Below, in pieces: positions 20,610 through 32,084 of a stretch of 64,000 nt of DNA. The stretch lies in the NCBI GenBank assembly GCA_018340375.1, contig JAFFJZ010000009.1, positions 15,578,501 to 15,642,500 of the forward strand, given 5' to 3'. Position 1 is the first letter of the stretch. Each line of letters begins with the position of its first letter. The position numbers and the translations under genes were made by a program. Origin of the DNA: Gonatopus flavifemur. Taxonomy: Eukaryota > Arthropoda > Insecta > Hymenoptera > Dryinidae. The notes beneath the pieces are model-generated. The model had not been told where the DNA came from and did no database searches. It saw only the letters and a program-made list of their open reading frames with translations.

Positions 20610-21024
20610 CTGAAACACAGATCATTGCAGGGGATTTCTTGGATGAAACATAAGTTGAGCTTATCAATTTTTGTGTCATGGATTATATGCAAAAGAAAAC
20701 GGAACTATTCTATTTTATGAGAAGTGAGATGATTTGTTGAATCACTAAGAATTTTCGTAATACACGAAGAATTGAACATCTTGCTACAGTCAACGCTTTA
20801 TGAAACGGGACGGACGATTCTTCACATCATTTTCGGCACTAAATCTAGACATAAAAAACGAATCGTGTAGAATCTCTGAAGAGATGATTTGAGAAGCTTA
20901 GAATTTCAGCTTCTGACTGCTGTGGTCAGATTTGAAAAGGAAGTTACATGAGGTAATGTAAAAAAACATGAATTTCTCCAAATTCTGCCTCAGATATCGC
21001 ATATTTTGAGTTCAAAAAAAGCCA

Positions 21025-21250
21025 CACAGAGGAAAGTTTATGTTAAAAATTATTAGACAGAGTATCGTACCCGTGGGATATACCTGATTATGACGATAGG
21101 ATCTATAATTCTGTATTTTCTTATTACTCCGCATATTGAACTCAAGAAGAGTTGTGGTAATCTGTCGCATACTCATGGTTCTTTCCGCCACAGTATATCC
21201 CACGGCTACGATATGAATATATTAATTCTTGCTACATAATTTTCTCCGTG
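21025..21250. mobile_element. TA-type MITE, 226 bp (CACAGAGGAAA family)
   Basis: Starts CACAGAGGAAAGTTTA and ends TAATTTTCTCCGTG followed by TA. The interior pairs CGTGGGATATAC with GTATATCCCACG. The same family, about 230 bp, is inserted at 42248-42477. Confidence 0.75.
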
Positions 21251-21520
21251 TATTGAGAGCATCGCGATAACGCTTGTAAGTGTCGTGTATATTCAAGCTA
21301 TAAAACCCTGGAGCGTGATTTCAAGAATTGAAGATAGCGGATTCAATATGCCGATTCAAAGTTATGAGAATCATGAAAAACAAATATTTTCCGATTGCCC
21401 AATGTATTCCTTGATTATTCTACCAAAGAGCCTCACAATTTTGAAACGGGTCGATATATGAGGGTTTCAGAGCCCGGTCGCAAATTAGAAATTTAGAGTG
21501 AGATGTTTTAAATTCAAAAT

Positions 21521-21904
21521 GACGGACGCGCGATGTAAGATGAATAGGTGTGTTATCTTTTGTATGTGTTGTGAAATTTTCCTGTCGTAGTTCTTGATTT
21601 TGCCACTACGAAATTTGAGTAGTTGAGGCCGAAAAAAGTGGTAAATTCGAATCAAATGTTAGAAATACTAGTCCAAAGTGATGAAGAAGAAAATTACAAT
21701 CGTATTTTTAGACAAAACATCAACAGAGGAAAGTTATTTTTCATTTTGAATTGATTTGAATATAAGAATAGAAATTTATCTGGTCTGAACGATATGTTCG
21801 CCAACTGGTAGCAGAAATTGAAACTACGACAAGACCTGAATCAAAAATTTCTCACACCGACAGGGAAGATAACCCACCTATTCTTCTTGCATCGTGGACG
21901 GACC
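21521..21904. repeat. inverted-repeat pair, about 100-bp arms
   Basis: 21521-21630 and about 21805-21904 are inverse complements (GATGAATAGGTGTGTTATCT pairs with the inverse of AGATAACCCACCTATTCTTC). The arms enclose about 170 bp without coding sequence. It is an old foldback or MITE-type element. Confidence 0.65.
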
Positions 21905-22044
21905 CAATATGGTGCACTGACAAAAAAAAACTTGTAAAATTTACATCCTATTCAGTAACTATATGGATGATTCAGAATGTAGTTCAAGCGACCACAATTT
22001 TAGTTAATTTTACAACTTGTTTTTCTCGGTGTGACAGAAAAATG

Positions 22045-23005
22045 AAAATCAACTCGATTGGTTTGAAGCTGGCTGATCGAGGATTTTCGAGGTTGCTGAA
22101 CCCGAATCGGAGGTCATTGACCTGCCAGAGCCTACCCTTCACCCCTCATCAGGGTTGGCACATCATTTTTACCAAAAAAAACTGACTGTGATTCTTTCAA
22201 TGAAAAACTTCCCAGCTAGAAAAGGTGACTCTTCGGCATCTCAAGCCCTGCCTTGGGCCAAGTTGGTGCAATCTGGGCCAAGTTAGGGCCTTTGATGGTC
22301 AAATTTGGATAGAGTGCAATTTCCAGCTGAGTTGAGAATCAAAGCTGCTTCCAGATCATATTTCGGGGTGTTTTAGATAATCTGGAAACCTGTCGCCCTT
22401 ATGGTCTATTTTGAGCCTCTTCATGAGCGTGGAATCGTCACTTTGAGGATCAATTGGCCTAATTTTTTTTTCTTCCGGAAATTTATGAAGACAATATTCC
22501 TTGAGATATCTAGGAGGCTTGACCTGCCACCATCAACCCTTCGCTCCTGCATAAGGGTGAAATCGTTATTTTAATTCAAAACACTCAGTCTGTATTTTTT
22601 TCAATGAGGGACTCAGTGATCAAAACTGCTTCAAGATCATATTTCAAAATACCATGAAATATCTGGAAACCTGGAGCCAGGGCCGTGGAGATGAAATCCG
22701 GGTCTGGGGGCATCAACGTGCGGGCCTGATGATGATGATTTCACTCCCATAAAAGAGTACAGGTTTGATAGTGGAAGATCCTCGGATGTCTGTAGTAATC
22801 TTGGAATATGACGTCTGGATTAGTTCGGATTCCTAAATTTATCCCACAAAAAAAACTTGAGGTGAATTTTTTCTAAAAAGACCGATCTCACCCCAAAGAA
22901 AGGTGAGGGGTAGGTTATGGCAGGTCGCTGACTTCAAATTAATATTCAGCAACCTCCAAAATTCACGAGCAGCCAATCTCAAACAAATCAAGTTGACTCG
23001 AATTT
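22045..23005. repeat. inverted-repeat pair bounding a 960-bp degenerate element
   Basis: About 22045-22150 and 22895-23005 are inverse complements (GAGGTTGCTGAA and TTCAGCAACCTC; GACCTGCC and GGCAGGTC). Between them diverged copies of a GACCTGCCA-CCCTTC motif recur near 22120 and 22520. No ORF is kept. Confidence 0.6.
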
Positions 23006-23658
23006 TTCCATCGCTATATTGCGTCAGTCATTTCGAATTAAAGAAATCTTACTCCAAATTCCTACACAGTTGAAACAAATTCGTCAAATATAACACATTT
23101 TTCATGTCCAAAACGGTCCACATTGAACACAAATGTTGAATTGACATATTCCATATATTGGTAAAATTTCCAATACACTTCAGATGTTTTTTTTACACAC
23201 AAACCAGCGATTTTGAAGAAACTGTTGTTTTGACACATCACTTATGAATCATATTAACACATTATAAATGTTACGTGTTCGTATGTTTTGCACTCCTCAT
23301 CCGGTAACAGAACTTTTACATTAGTACGTTGGCAATCCTATGTCAGATTTTTCGTGTAATATACTAGTAACACATAAAGTGTGTTTATTATGAAAATTGC
23401 TTCAGATTGATACTTCTTCTCAGAATTACATTAATTTGTCAGATTAAAATGACATATGTGAATGTGTTATTTTCAACATGATTCCGTTTACACATATTCG
23501 TTCTTACATTTACATAAATTATTTCTAACTGTGTAATCCGCAAAAAAAACCCTCACATACCGACTCATTCCAAAACTGTAAAGCTCTTGAGCCGTATCAT
23601 TAAGAAATCCCAGCCAGCACAAATGATCAATTTGAATTAATGAAGACTTCTCAGAGAC

Positions 23659-23880
23659 CTCTTGAATAGTCCCCGTTATGCGACCAATAATAAATTCAAT
23701 ATGAATTCAATGAATTCAAAATGAAAAATTATTGAATGCCCGGAGAATTAATTGTGAAATCTCGATATGAGTTCTCTCTGAACATTTAGTTGTCCATCGA
23801 AAGTTCAATTTGAATTCATTGTATTCATATTGAACTCATTCTTGGTCGCATAACAGGAGCTCTTTACGGGGACTCTTGAG
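23659..23880. repeat. palindromic element, about 220 bp
   Basis: Arms contain GTCCCCGTTATGCGACCAA and its inverse TTGGTCGCATAACAGGAGC, with AATTC-rich centres (AATTCAATATGAATTCAA against its inverse). MITE-like, with no defined target duplication. Confidence 0.65.
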
Positions 23881-24001
23881 CTGTATGGGAATACATCAAA
23901 AAATCGAGAAATATGAGTTATTCATAATTTTCGATTGTCATTTTGAATGCACCATCTTGAATTCTTGAAACCACGCTTCAAGGTTTTTTAGCATGGATAT
24001 A

Positions 24002-24281
24002 CACTGAGAAAAATTTTATTTACAAAATCCCATCATTGTCCGTGATGTGAGGATACTCTTGACAACTAGCTGAAAATAGGTTCACTTGTGTGAAAAGAAA
24101 GAATCCATCACGGGGGAGATGTTCTATCATGATAGTATATTATTAGGTTATCGTAGTATCTTTTTGCATGATCGATTCTTTGTTTGCACACAATTGAACC
24201 TATATCCAGTTACTTGACAAAAGTATCCTCGAGTTACTGACCGTGATGGGACTTTTTTTTACTGTAACGTTTCTCTCAGTG
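24002..24281. mobile_element. TA-type palindromic MITE, 280 bp (CACTGAGAAAA family)
   Basis: Begins CACTGAGAAAAATTTT and ends TTTCTCTCAGTG with TA at 24000-24001 and 24282-24283. The arms pair almost along their full length (CCCATCATTGTCCGTGATG with CCGTGATGGG and so on). A truncated relative lies at 58158-58365. Confidence 0.8.
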
Positions 24282-24559
24282 TACATGCCACTATTGAGTG
24301 TAATTGCAATTCTTTCAGTGGCTTTTTTTGAACCCAGAACATGAGATATCTGAGACAGAATCTGAAGAAATTCATGGTTCCTTCACACCCTAGTAGCATC
24401 AGAACGTTGTATATATCGACGACGGTTTGACAAAAAGGTGTAAGTGCCAAAAGAATACGTAATTGACTTTTATATACCATTTAAAAACTCTTCTCAAGAA
24501 TTTTCAATTGATATATAAAACTCAATGACAATGACGTATTTTTTTTAGCACTTACGCCT

Positions 24560-24710
24560 TTTTGTCAAAACTTCGTCAATATATATATATGTCGGTATAT
24601 AGTATACTATACACGTTCATAGTACATCTAGATATACTGCATAGTACATATAGAAGTTCGGTTGCTACTTCGGCATGATCCCATGTAACGTTCCATTTCC
24701 ATTTCAAAGG
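24560..24710. repeat. diverged copy of the 28550/46400 repeat
   Basis: A sequence containing TATAGTATACTATACACGTT followed by GGTTGCTACTTCGGCATGA resembles the palindromic block near 28555-28650 and its inverse near 46375-46465, outside the giant palindrome. It shows that this block is a dispersed repeat. Confidence 0.5.
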
Positions 24711-25427
24711 TCAAATCTGACCACGGCCATCAGAAGCTGAGATTCTAAGCTTTCCAAATCATCTTTTCAGAGATTTGAATCTCAAGTGTTGAAAAAATTT
24801 GTGAACTCAATGCACAGAATTTCGAAGTAATTAACACATACATTTGTGTATTGAATTCACCACAAATTTCATCAGAACTCAAATAAAATTTGATATGAAA
24901 ACCATTTCAACATAATATTTTGTTCGAATTTCAATGAAAGTATGGCAAATCCAATACACAAATGAGTGCGTCAATTGCTTCCAAACTTTTGTATTAAAAT
25001 TAATACACATATTTTGAAATTTGCGGCGGAAATTTTTAACAGTGTATAGACTTAGTGCTGAAGATGACGTGAAAAAAGGGTCCGTCTCGTCCATAAAGGG
25101 TGAATGTTAAGGGAATACTAGTAACTGTCAACACTTCTCTTCGTACCGTATAACTGTGTCTTTGCCTCAACAATGAGTTTCGATTACATCGTCAGGAGTC
25201 GCTGGTATACTTCAACTAGTACTTTGCCCTCTTAGTCAATTCATTGATTTTATTCGTCTTCGCATAAAATAATGAAATTGTCAACGTTTCAATAAAACTT
25301 CATGAAGGTGAAGCGGGAGGATTGATGTAACTTCCGATTGAATTTGATTCAAATATTTTGCATATCAAAAACTGATTGGGTGGCTTCTGATTATGCGATT
25401 CAGCTATTTGAATCTTTGATGAAAGTA

Positions 25428-25694
25428 CACTGAGAAAACAGATATCTTGAAAAATACCATAATTTATGGATCTTTAGCGTCGGTCTGATCCGAGTCAAAA
25501 TATTTACATGAACGAACCTCTAAAAGTCCCATAATCTCTTGGATTTTTATAAAGAAGTATGGTACCTTCCTCATAAAAGTCCCAGGTATTATGGTACTTT
25601 TAGAGGTATCTTCACGTAAATATTTTGACTCGGGTTAGACCAACGACAAAAATCCATAAATTATGGTATTTTTCAAGATACTTTTTTCTCCGTG
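25428..25694. mobile_element. TA-type palindromic MITE, 267 bp
   Basis: TA-flanked (25426-25427, 25695-25696). It starts CACTGAGAAAACAGATATCT and ends AGATACTTTTTTCTCCGTG. Long arms pair, including GAAAAATACCATAATTTATG and its inverse. Non-coding. Confidence 0.8.
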
Positions 25695-26059
25695 TATTTT
25701 ATCAAAATTTACATCAACCTGCCGCAAAGCTTGCCGCTGCTAATTTCACTGTCATTCAAACTTCCTCACCGTGTACTTTCGGTAACAATGAAATACGTGT
25801 ATTTACCCTTTTGTGTTCTTTCATTCTCTGGTTTTCGTATTGAACATCCCTCGAATGATGGGGCCGAGATGATGAACATTTGGTTTGATCCTGTGATGAT
25901 AGGAACGAAAATTCATCAGAAAGGTATCTGCAATATTGCAAATGAGAATAAAACACAAGGGATCGGCCATAAATTACGTAAGACATTATATTATTTCCCT
26001 CTTCGTCCTTCCCAGTTACTTTGAAGTTGGTCAGAAAGAGAAACAAACATAAAAAACTC

Positions 26060-27170
26060 TTACGTAATTTATAGACGAGCCCTAACCCATTCGATAATCA
26101 TGTTTTGCTTCCAAACAATGAGAGCCATGTCATGTTAGCTATCTTCAGGTGGAATTATTCGGAGATACTTGAATATCATTACAATGTTATCTCATACAAA
26201 GATCTTCATATATCTGACAACACTCCTATCCAGAGCGAAACCCTAGTAGAAATAATGTATGCAGCAGTATGACACATCCCTGGTTAAAGAAACCTATTGA
26301 TTCCGATTCATTCCGATTGAACGCGCAGAATTCCGATTCAAATTGATTTGGAATTAATTAGTTTCAATTGGAATTTTGCACGTTTAATCGGAATTATTGG
26401 TATTGTTTAATTAGGAATGTATAGAACATATATCATTTTTATATAAATCTTATAGAGTTTGTGTATAACTCCTTCAATTGTCATATACTGTTCAATATTA
26501 GGGAAGTTTTGAACAAATTCATATTAAAAATTGAGCAAAGCATTTCATATAAATGGGAGAGTGAATGAAAGAGATTCGAAATCAAAACCATTTAGAAACT
26601 TGATTGAAACAGAAAAACCATAATTACCAGCGCTTAATAGGGTTTGGAGAAGTGAAAAAAGTGATTCTATACATAAAAATAGTGACAAAATGATGTCTTT
26701 TATCTACAATTAATAACAAAATCACTTTCGAAACAACCCTCAAAAGATTTCCAAGGAAATATAATATTATCAAAGACATCTTGAATATACTGTGAGAGAA
26801 AACTTTCGCAGAAGTTGTTTCCAATACCTTTTTTTCAGTGAATTCCCAAACAATTCCGTGAATTCCAAAAAATTTTTGTCAACTCACAAACGTTCCGAGT
26901 AGAGATTTGGTGTGATAAACGCCAGGTTTTTATAACGTAGCCTTTCTCCACATGGAGCATTTACATTTGCCTCATCAAATTCCTGCTGGGATTTCTAGGA
27001 ATTGGCTGAAATCGTTTGAAAATTGACAGGAAAATTTGCAAATTGCCAAATAATCAGGCAATCCACGAATTCATAATGTTTCTACCGTCCTTATTTTCAG
27101 AAATTCACAAGAATTTTCGATCGCTTTGTGATCGTTTCGGAGGGCCGAAATTCAACCCAAGGAACAACTT
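26060..27170. other. intergenic left of the giant palindrome
   Basis: AT-rich. A block of GAATTC/GATTCCGATT-like repeats lies at about 26290-26400. No gene recognised. Confidence 0.45.
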
Positions 27171-27175
27171 TGATC

Positions 27176-27176
<1 letters not shown>

Positions 27177-27224
<48 letters not shown>

Positions 27225-27247
27225 TGTGTGTGTGTGTGTGCGCGCGC
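27177..27247. repeat. (TG)n microsatellite ending in CGCGCGC
   Basis: A nearly pure TG run of about 63 bp is followed by CGCGCGC. Alternating purine-pyrimidine tracts of this kind favour Z-DNA. It lies about 40 bp outside the tandem duplication at the palindrome edge. Confidence 0.9.
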
Positions 27248-27286
27248 ATGCCTATGTGCGCGTTGTTGCGATCACGGATATTTCCC

Positions 27287-27680
27287 GCTAGTATCCCCTC
27301 AACGTACTTCAAACTCCACTCTTCCGAGGTTTGCGGTGCGATACACCCCAGTGGCAGCGCAAACGGTTGAAACCGTTGAAAAACAAAAAAGTTTATGAGT
27401 TTGTTTTTCACCGATTTTCGATCCCTTACATCATTTCTGATGCGAAGAAAAGGAAGAAAACAGGCCTATATGATAGGAAGAGAGATTCAATATGGTTGCT
27501 AGTATCCTCTTAACGTACTTCAAACTCCAGTCTTCTGGGGTTTGCGATGCGATACACCCCAGTGTGGCAGCGCGAACGGTTGAAACCGTTGGGAAACAAA
27601 AAAGTTTATAAGTTTGTTTTCCACCGATTTTCGATTCCTTACATCATTTCTGATGCAAAGAAAAGAAAAAAAACATTCTC
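27287..27680. repeat. tandem duplication, period 211 bp, at palindrome edge
   Basis: Two copies start GCTAGTATCC at 27287 and 27498. Both contain GATGCGATACACCCCAGTG-like sequence and the inverted motif CGGTTGAAACCGTTG. Only the second copy has a partner in the right arm (47360-47570), so the left palindrome boundary falls between the copies. Confidence 0.75.
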
Positions 27681-27980
27681 CCTCATCTGCTTCATAAGTT
27701 GGTACTTGAAGGGTCAACAAAAGATATTTAATGATGAACTTTCATGGAACTCATATCCTTGGCATCTTATGATGATATTTTGAGGGTCCAAAACTCATCC
27801 CCAGACCCACGAAATGATTTTGAATCGGCTTAGTTCAACTGTACCTACATGTTCCACCATTGGGACGAGTTGGCGCACTATGTGGGGAAGGTAGGTAGGT
27901 CTTCAGAAGACGAAATTATTCACTCAGTATTAAGCTCTACAGCATGATATCGGAGAAATTTTCTTATTCCAAGCCCACAT

Positions 27981-28221
27981 CCCAACCAACATTCAGAAAT
28001 CTTGAAAATGTCTTGCTAAGACTTCTTTAAGATATCGTATAGAATCCGTGAAGATGTCTTATGGAACACGATAAGAACAATTCAACAACGATTCGTTCTT
28101 GAAAATTGAATCGTTCTTGAAATGGTCTTATCGTGTTTCATAAGACATCTTTTCGGATTTCATACGATATCTCAAAGAAGTCTTAGCAAGACACCTTCAA
28201 GATTCCTGAATGCTGGTTGGG
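27981..28221. mobile_element. palindromic MITE, 241 bp (CCCAACC termini), left-arm copy
   Basis: Ends CCCAACCAACATTCAG and CTGAATGCTGGTTGGG. The arms pair through TGTCTTGCTAAGACTTCTTT. An AT dinucleotide lies on both sides. The same element at the mirrored position 46810-47050 shows it was present before the arms were duplicated. Confidence 0.8.
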
Positions 28222-29174
28222 ATCTCCTTGGAATGAGAGGAAACATTCCTTAGAACAAGAAAATATGTTCTTCATGATCGAGCCAATTTTTCTCTCAGTT
28301 TATATAACTGGTCATATTAGGAACTGATAGCAAATTCATTGGAAGAATTTTTTGTTGGTAGCTGTGGCAACTACTTAATATGTCCGTACGATTGTTACTC
28401 GTTTGTCAGTGTGAGCCTACTGACCCCGACGAGAGTCGAATGAGATATTCACCACACTTTTTTACACACAACATGTGGTGTGAAAGTTCGTGATTTTTAT
28501 ACACTAATGTGATTTTAAAGATGACCAAACCCAAAAGGAGCTAGCGTACGTCATATATATATATACTACGCACGTTCATAGCATATCGGGATATACTATG
28601 AACCTGCATAGTATATATACAACGTTCACTTGCTACCAAGGCCATGAGATAAATTCAGCTTCACTAATAATACATCAAACTCTCAAAATACTTTAGGAAT
28701 GCAAGAGTAAAAAATACTTTCGTCTTATAAATACACAAATTCCTGATTATTAGTGCATCAAAGCAATTGATGAACACGTTTTCGACATAAGTGATGAACT
28801 TAGTGATCTCCGTGTTACACTATGTCGATAGCAAAGCCGCTCGACGAGGAAGAAACGAATTAGGACTAATGCGCCTACTGACTCGTGTGGATAATGGTCC
28901 CGGTCTTCTCTACTCGATTTGAGTTGACGCGTGGAACACGGTTTCTGAAACCTTCAGTAGCACCCTTCCCACGTTTAGCACTATTGCGCTTATACGCACT
29001 CTGGTTGACTAAAAAACCGAATGTGAATCCGAGTTCTTCCGAAAGCGATGCGGGGATCAGTAAATAAAATTGGTTCATAATTGATGATCGGTATTCCGTC
29101 AGGCCTTACTCGGGTTGCATCCGTATATTTGGTTATGAAATCTAAGAGTGATCCATGTTGAAGCGGATGAAGCA

Positions 29175-29405
29175 CACGGAGAAAAAAAAAGCTGTTGAGT
29201 TTACATGCGTAAGAGTAAAAATATCGCCAACTGCCGAAATGTCGTTGGAGTTATCACAGTTTGAGTTGATTTTGTGATGGCGAATGTAAGATATACACCA
29301 GCTGGAGTATATCTTACCCTCGCCGCTTTAGAATACACTGATATTGTGGTAACTCCAACTACATTTCCACGTTGGCGATATTTTTACTCTCCTTTTTTTT
29401 CAGTG
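29175..29405. mobile_element. palindromic TA-type MITE, 231 bp, left-arm copy
   Basis: Starts CACGGAGAAAAAAAAAGC and ends CCTTTTTTTTCAGTG followed by TA. The centre is GATATACACCAGCTGGAGTA. Its mirror copy is at 45798-46028. Confidence 0.8.
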
Positions 29406-29409
29406 TATA

Positions 29410-29795
29410 GCTGCAGAACCCGTGTTCAAGTCTGAATACATTCGGGGATGCAGTTCAGATTCATCCGGGTCCCATCTGATTCCTGGTCCAGGTTTCATCT
29501 GGGATTTCAACCGATATTTTCAACTAAAATCTAGATATAGTTTGAATTGAATCGGATGACGGATCGCCGCAGAAACTGCTTTCACCATCGGATACAATCC
29601 TGGACCGACCCGAATTTCATTTGGTTCTTTGTCCGGGTTTCCGGCCGATATTTAATACTAAAATCTGGATAGGATCCGGATGAGGAATCACCGTACAATA
29701 TGGACTTACATCTGGATACACTCGGATAGAGTCCCACGTCGATCTAGCTTTCATCTGGATTCTCATCCGGTTTTTTTCACCAGGGTTTATTCCAG
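29410..29795. repeat. ATCCGGG/CCCGGAT-rich dispersed repeat, left-arm copy
   Basis: Multiple degenerate copies of ATCCGGGT, ATCTGGAT and their inverses end at ATCCGGTTTTTTTCACCAGG. The mirror is at 45418-45790. A related, more diverged tract lies at 62990-63960. Confidence 0.55.
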
Positions 29796-30554
29796 CCTTT
29801 GAGGCGCAGTCTCAGTAAAAATTGAGTCTTTACAGTCTCTACTTGTCTTAAAAAAGACAAAAAATTCTGCCAATTGATGGGCACAAAGCTTCCTCGTTTG
29901 TATCTTATGTAACATCCGAACGTTTTATGTATACATTTCAATTAATTCCAAGGGGATCCGAGTCCTGAGTCTTCGATTGGTTGAATCACTGGAAGACTTG
30001 GTACCAATTAGCAACTGAAATCCACTGATTCTCATCACTTTGTACTTATTCGGATTTGGAAAGCAAAACCATAATTTCCGATGACACTTTTCTCGTGTCC
30101 CGTCATTTGGATGGATCAAGACTGATATGGGGCGGCCATCAACCCTACGTAATTCTCCACATCCATTATATCTTATCTGTGAGAAGTCAGAACCCTCTCT
30201 AATGTATTGATTTCTGAGTGTGAAACACTATTCTCATTGTAAAGAAATCCCTTTTAAACATGCAGAAGGTGTGACTGTAATTTTTTACAGTCACTGTTTT
30301 TTAATTTCCAGGTAGATTTTACTGAAGTTCAAGAAACTTCAATTGAATTTCGAAACGTATTCTGAAAACTTACTCGAGTTCCTTAAGAAAAATTCAGAAG
30401 AATTTTTCTCGCAGTTCAGAAGGAAGTGACTGTGAGAAACTACAGTGTCTCCTGAATTTTTAGAAGGGATTTTTTTACGGTGAGGACAGTACTTCACACA
30501 TGACAGAAATGAGCACATTGAAGATCATTCTGACTTCGCTCAGATAGAATCTGA

Positions 30555-30800
30555 TAGATGTGCGGGACAGTAGGGAAAGTTCGCTTCGATTCGACATTTT
30601 GAAGTAAGATTTGCGTTTAGTTGGACTTCAAAAGAAATTGGAAGCTCAGTTCGTGTTCGGTTTGACGCTTCAGAGTTCGGTTCGGTTCGATTTGAAGAAT
30701 ATATTCAAAGTTCGCTTCGGGGTCGGTTTGATTTAGGAAATAAAATTAAAGTGCGGTTCGAGTTCGGCTCTACTGAAAAACTCAAGGTTCACACATCCCA
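30555..30800. mobile_element. hAT-like MITE, 246 bp, with GTTCGG internal repeats (left)
   Basis: Starts TAGATGTGCGGGAC and ends GGTTCACACATCCCA, with degenerate 8-bp flanks (GAATCTGA and AGGATATG). The inside is degenerate GTTCGGTTCGGTT. Comparison with sister units lacking it defines the insertion. Its mirror is at 44108-44348. Confidence 0.65.
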
Positions 30801-30907
30801 AGGATATGATGAAGGTGTGAAATTTTGAAGAAGGGGTGTACAGTGTAGAATTGAGAGTTCATCTAGACAGCATTCGAAAACAAAATTTCTTTCTGTTAGT
30901 CGTTATC

Positions 30908-31123
30908 TCACTTGGTGTAAATTCTGTTTAGATCCACCTCGACGAATTTCTGAGTTCCTCTCAATCCCTTTTGAATTGGAGTAGATGACGTGGTAGCATA
31001 TTTTGTACTTTTGTTGTTTTGAGAATTTGATTTCCCCTCCTGCGGCTGAGAAGAGGACTTCGCGCTCTTATGATTTATAATTGATTCATCCACGGAACAT
31101 TCCTCTGGATCTTCAGAGTAATT
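30908..31123 (-). pseudogene. repeat-unit exon-like ORF, copy L1
   Basis: The minus strand after an AG acceptor reads NYSEDPEECSVDESIINHKS and continues through KSTKYATTSSTPIQKGLRGT and QKFVEVDLNRIYTK, then TGA. In other copies the last codons are AAG-AGA-G/GTAATG, so this copy has lost the donor site and gained a stop. It is hydrophilic, Ser/Thr/Lys-rich and of no recognised domain. It pairs with copy E4 of the right arm, which shares the donor change. Confidence 0.5.
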
Positions 31124-31867
31124 CTAGGATTGTATTCCAGGAAAATTCATTGACTTCATCAACAATCATTGAGGTAATTTGTGGTATAAGAGTTTGATAA
31201 ATCCGCATGAATGTGAAGGGTGGCCGAGCTGTGTTGATACACGGAGAGAAATGTGAAGTCGAATTTAAAATGGTACTTTGTATCCGAGAAACAGACTGCA
31301 CTCACGATGAAATCCACCATAACGGGACTATGGAAGCATGATCAAAATTACAATTTTCCACGGTGAATACAATTGGAAAATCAGTCTGTATCTTGGCCAC
31401 AATAATCGAAAGGTGAATTCAACTAAAAATTTCCCTCTGTGGAATAATCGACACTGTCACAAAATCTCACATGAAAATTCCGGAAATGTGATTTTAATTT
31501 TTCACATTCAGTTTTGTCTAATTCTCATGTGACTTCCACTGATTTTCAAGAGACTTCAGCTGTAGTTCGCAACGTATTCTGGAAATCTAGTCAAGTTTCT
31601 CGGAATTCAGAAAAATTTTTCTGAAAATTCAGAAGAAAGTACCTGAAAGGAATTACAGTGGCGTTTTCTGAATTTTAAGATGTAATTCTTTTACAGTGAG
31701 AATGGTGTTTCAAATATGTCAGACATGAACACATTAGAGATCATTCAGACTCCTAACAGATAGAATATGATGGAGGTGTGAAATTTTGAAGAGGAAGTGT
31801 ACAGTGTGGAATTGAGAGATCATCTAGACAGCATTCAAGGACACAATCTCTTGCTGTTACTCATTAC

Positions 31868-32084
31868 CTCTCTTGGTGTGGATTCTGTTCAGATTGACCT
31901 CGACAAATTTTTGAGTTCCTCTCAATCCCTTTTGAACTGGTGAGGATGACGTGGTGGCATGTTTTGCACTTTCCATGTCTTTAGAATTTGATTTTCCCTC
32001 TTGCGGTCGAGGGGAGGAATTCACGCTCTGATCATTTATAGTTGAATCATCCCCGAGATATTTCTCTGAATCTTCAGAGTAATT
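31868..32084 (-). CDS. repeat-unit exon-like ORF, copy L2 (open)
   Basis: A 217-nt frame between AATTTCAG and GAGAG/GTAATG is open in phase 0 to 1. It carries DDSTINDQSVNSSPRPQEGK, SNSKDMESAKHATTSSSPVQ and KGLRGTQKFVEVNLNRIHTK. The C-terminal third, GLRGTQKFVEVNLNRI, is the best conserved part among all copies. No ATG is needed if it is an internal exon. It may be non-functional sequence that is open simply because the copies are young. Confidence 0.45.

Noticed and set aside
25788..25923. Short plus-strand frame MKYVYLPFCVLSFSGFRIEH with a GTATCT donor-like end, possibly a secreted peptide exon
   Set aside because: The hydrophobic stretch is short, no partner exon is seen and it follows directly after a MITE; too weak to annotate.
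27016..27291. Overlapping cysteine/valine-rich ORFs over the (TG)n tract
   Set aside because: They are translations of the microsatellite in different frames.
31338..31532. Repeated ORFs such as MIKITIFHGEYNWKISLYLG in the tandem units, on the strand opposite the exon-like ORF
   Set aside because: They lie in the spacer part of the unit, differ in frame integrity between copies and have no splice-like borders; probably chance.
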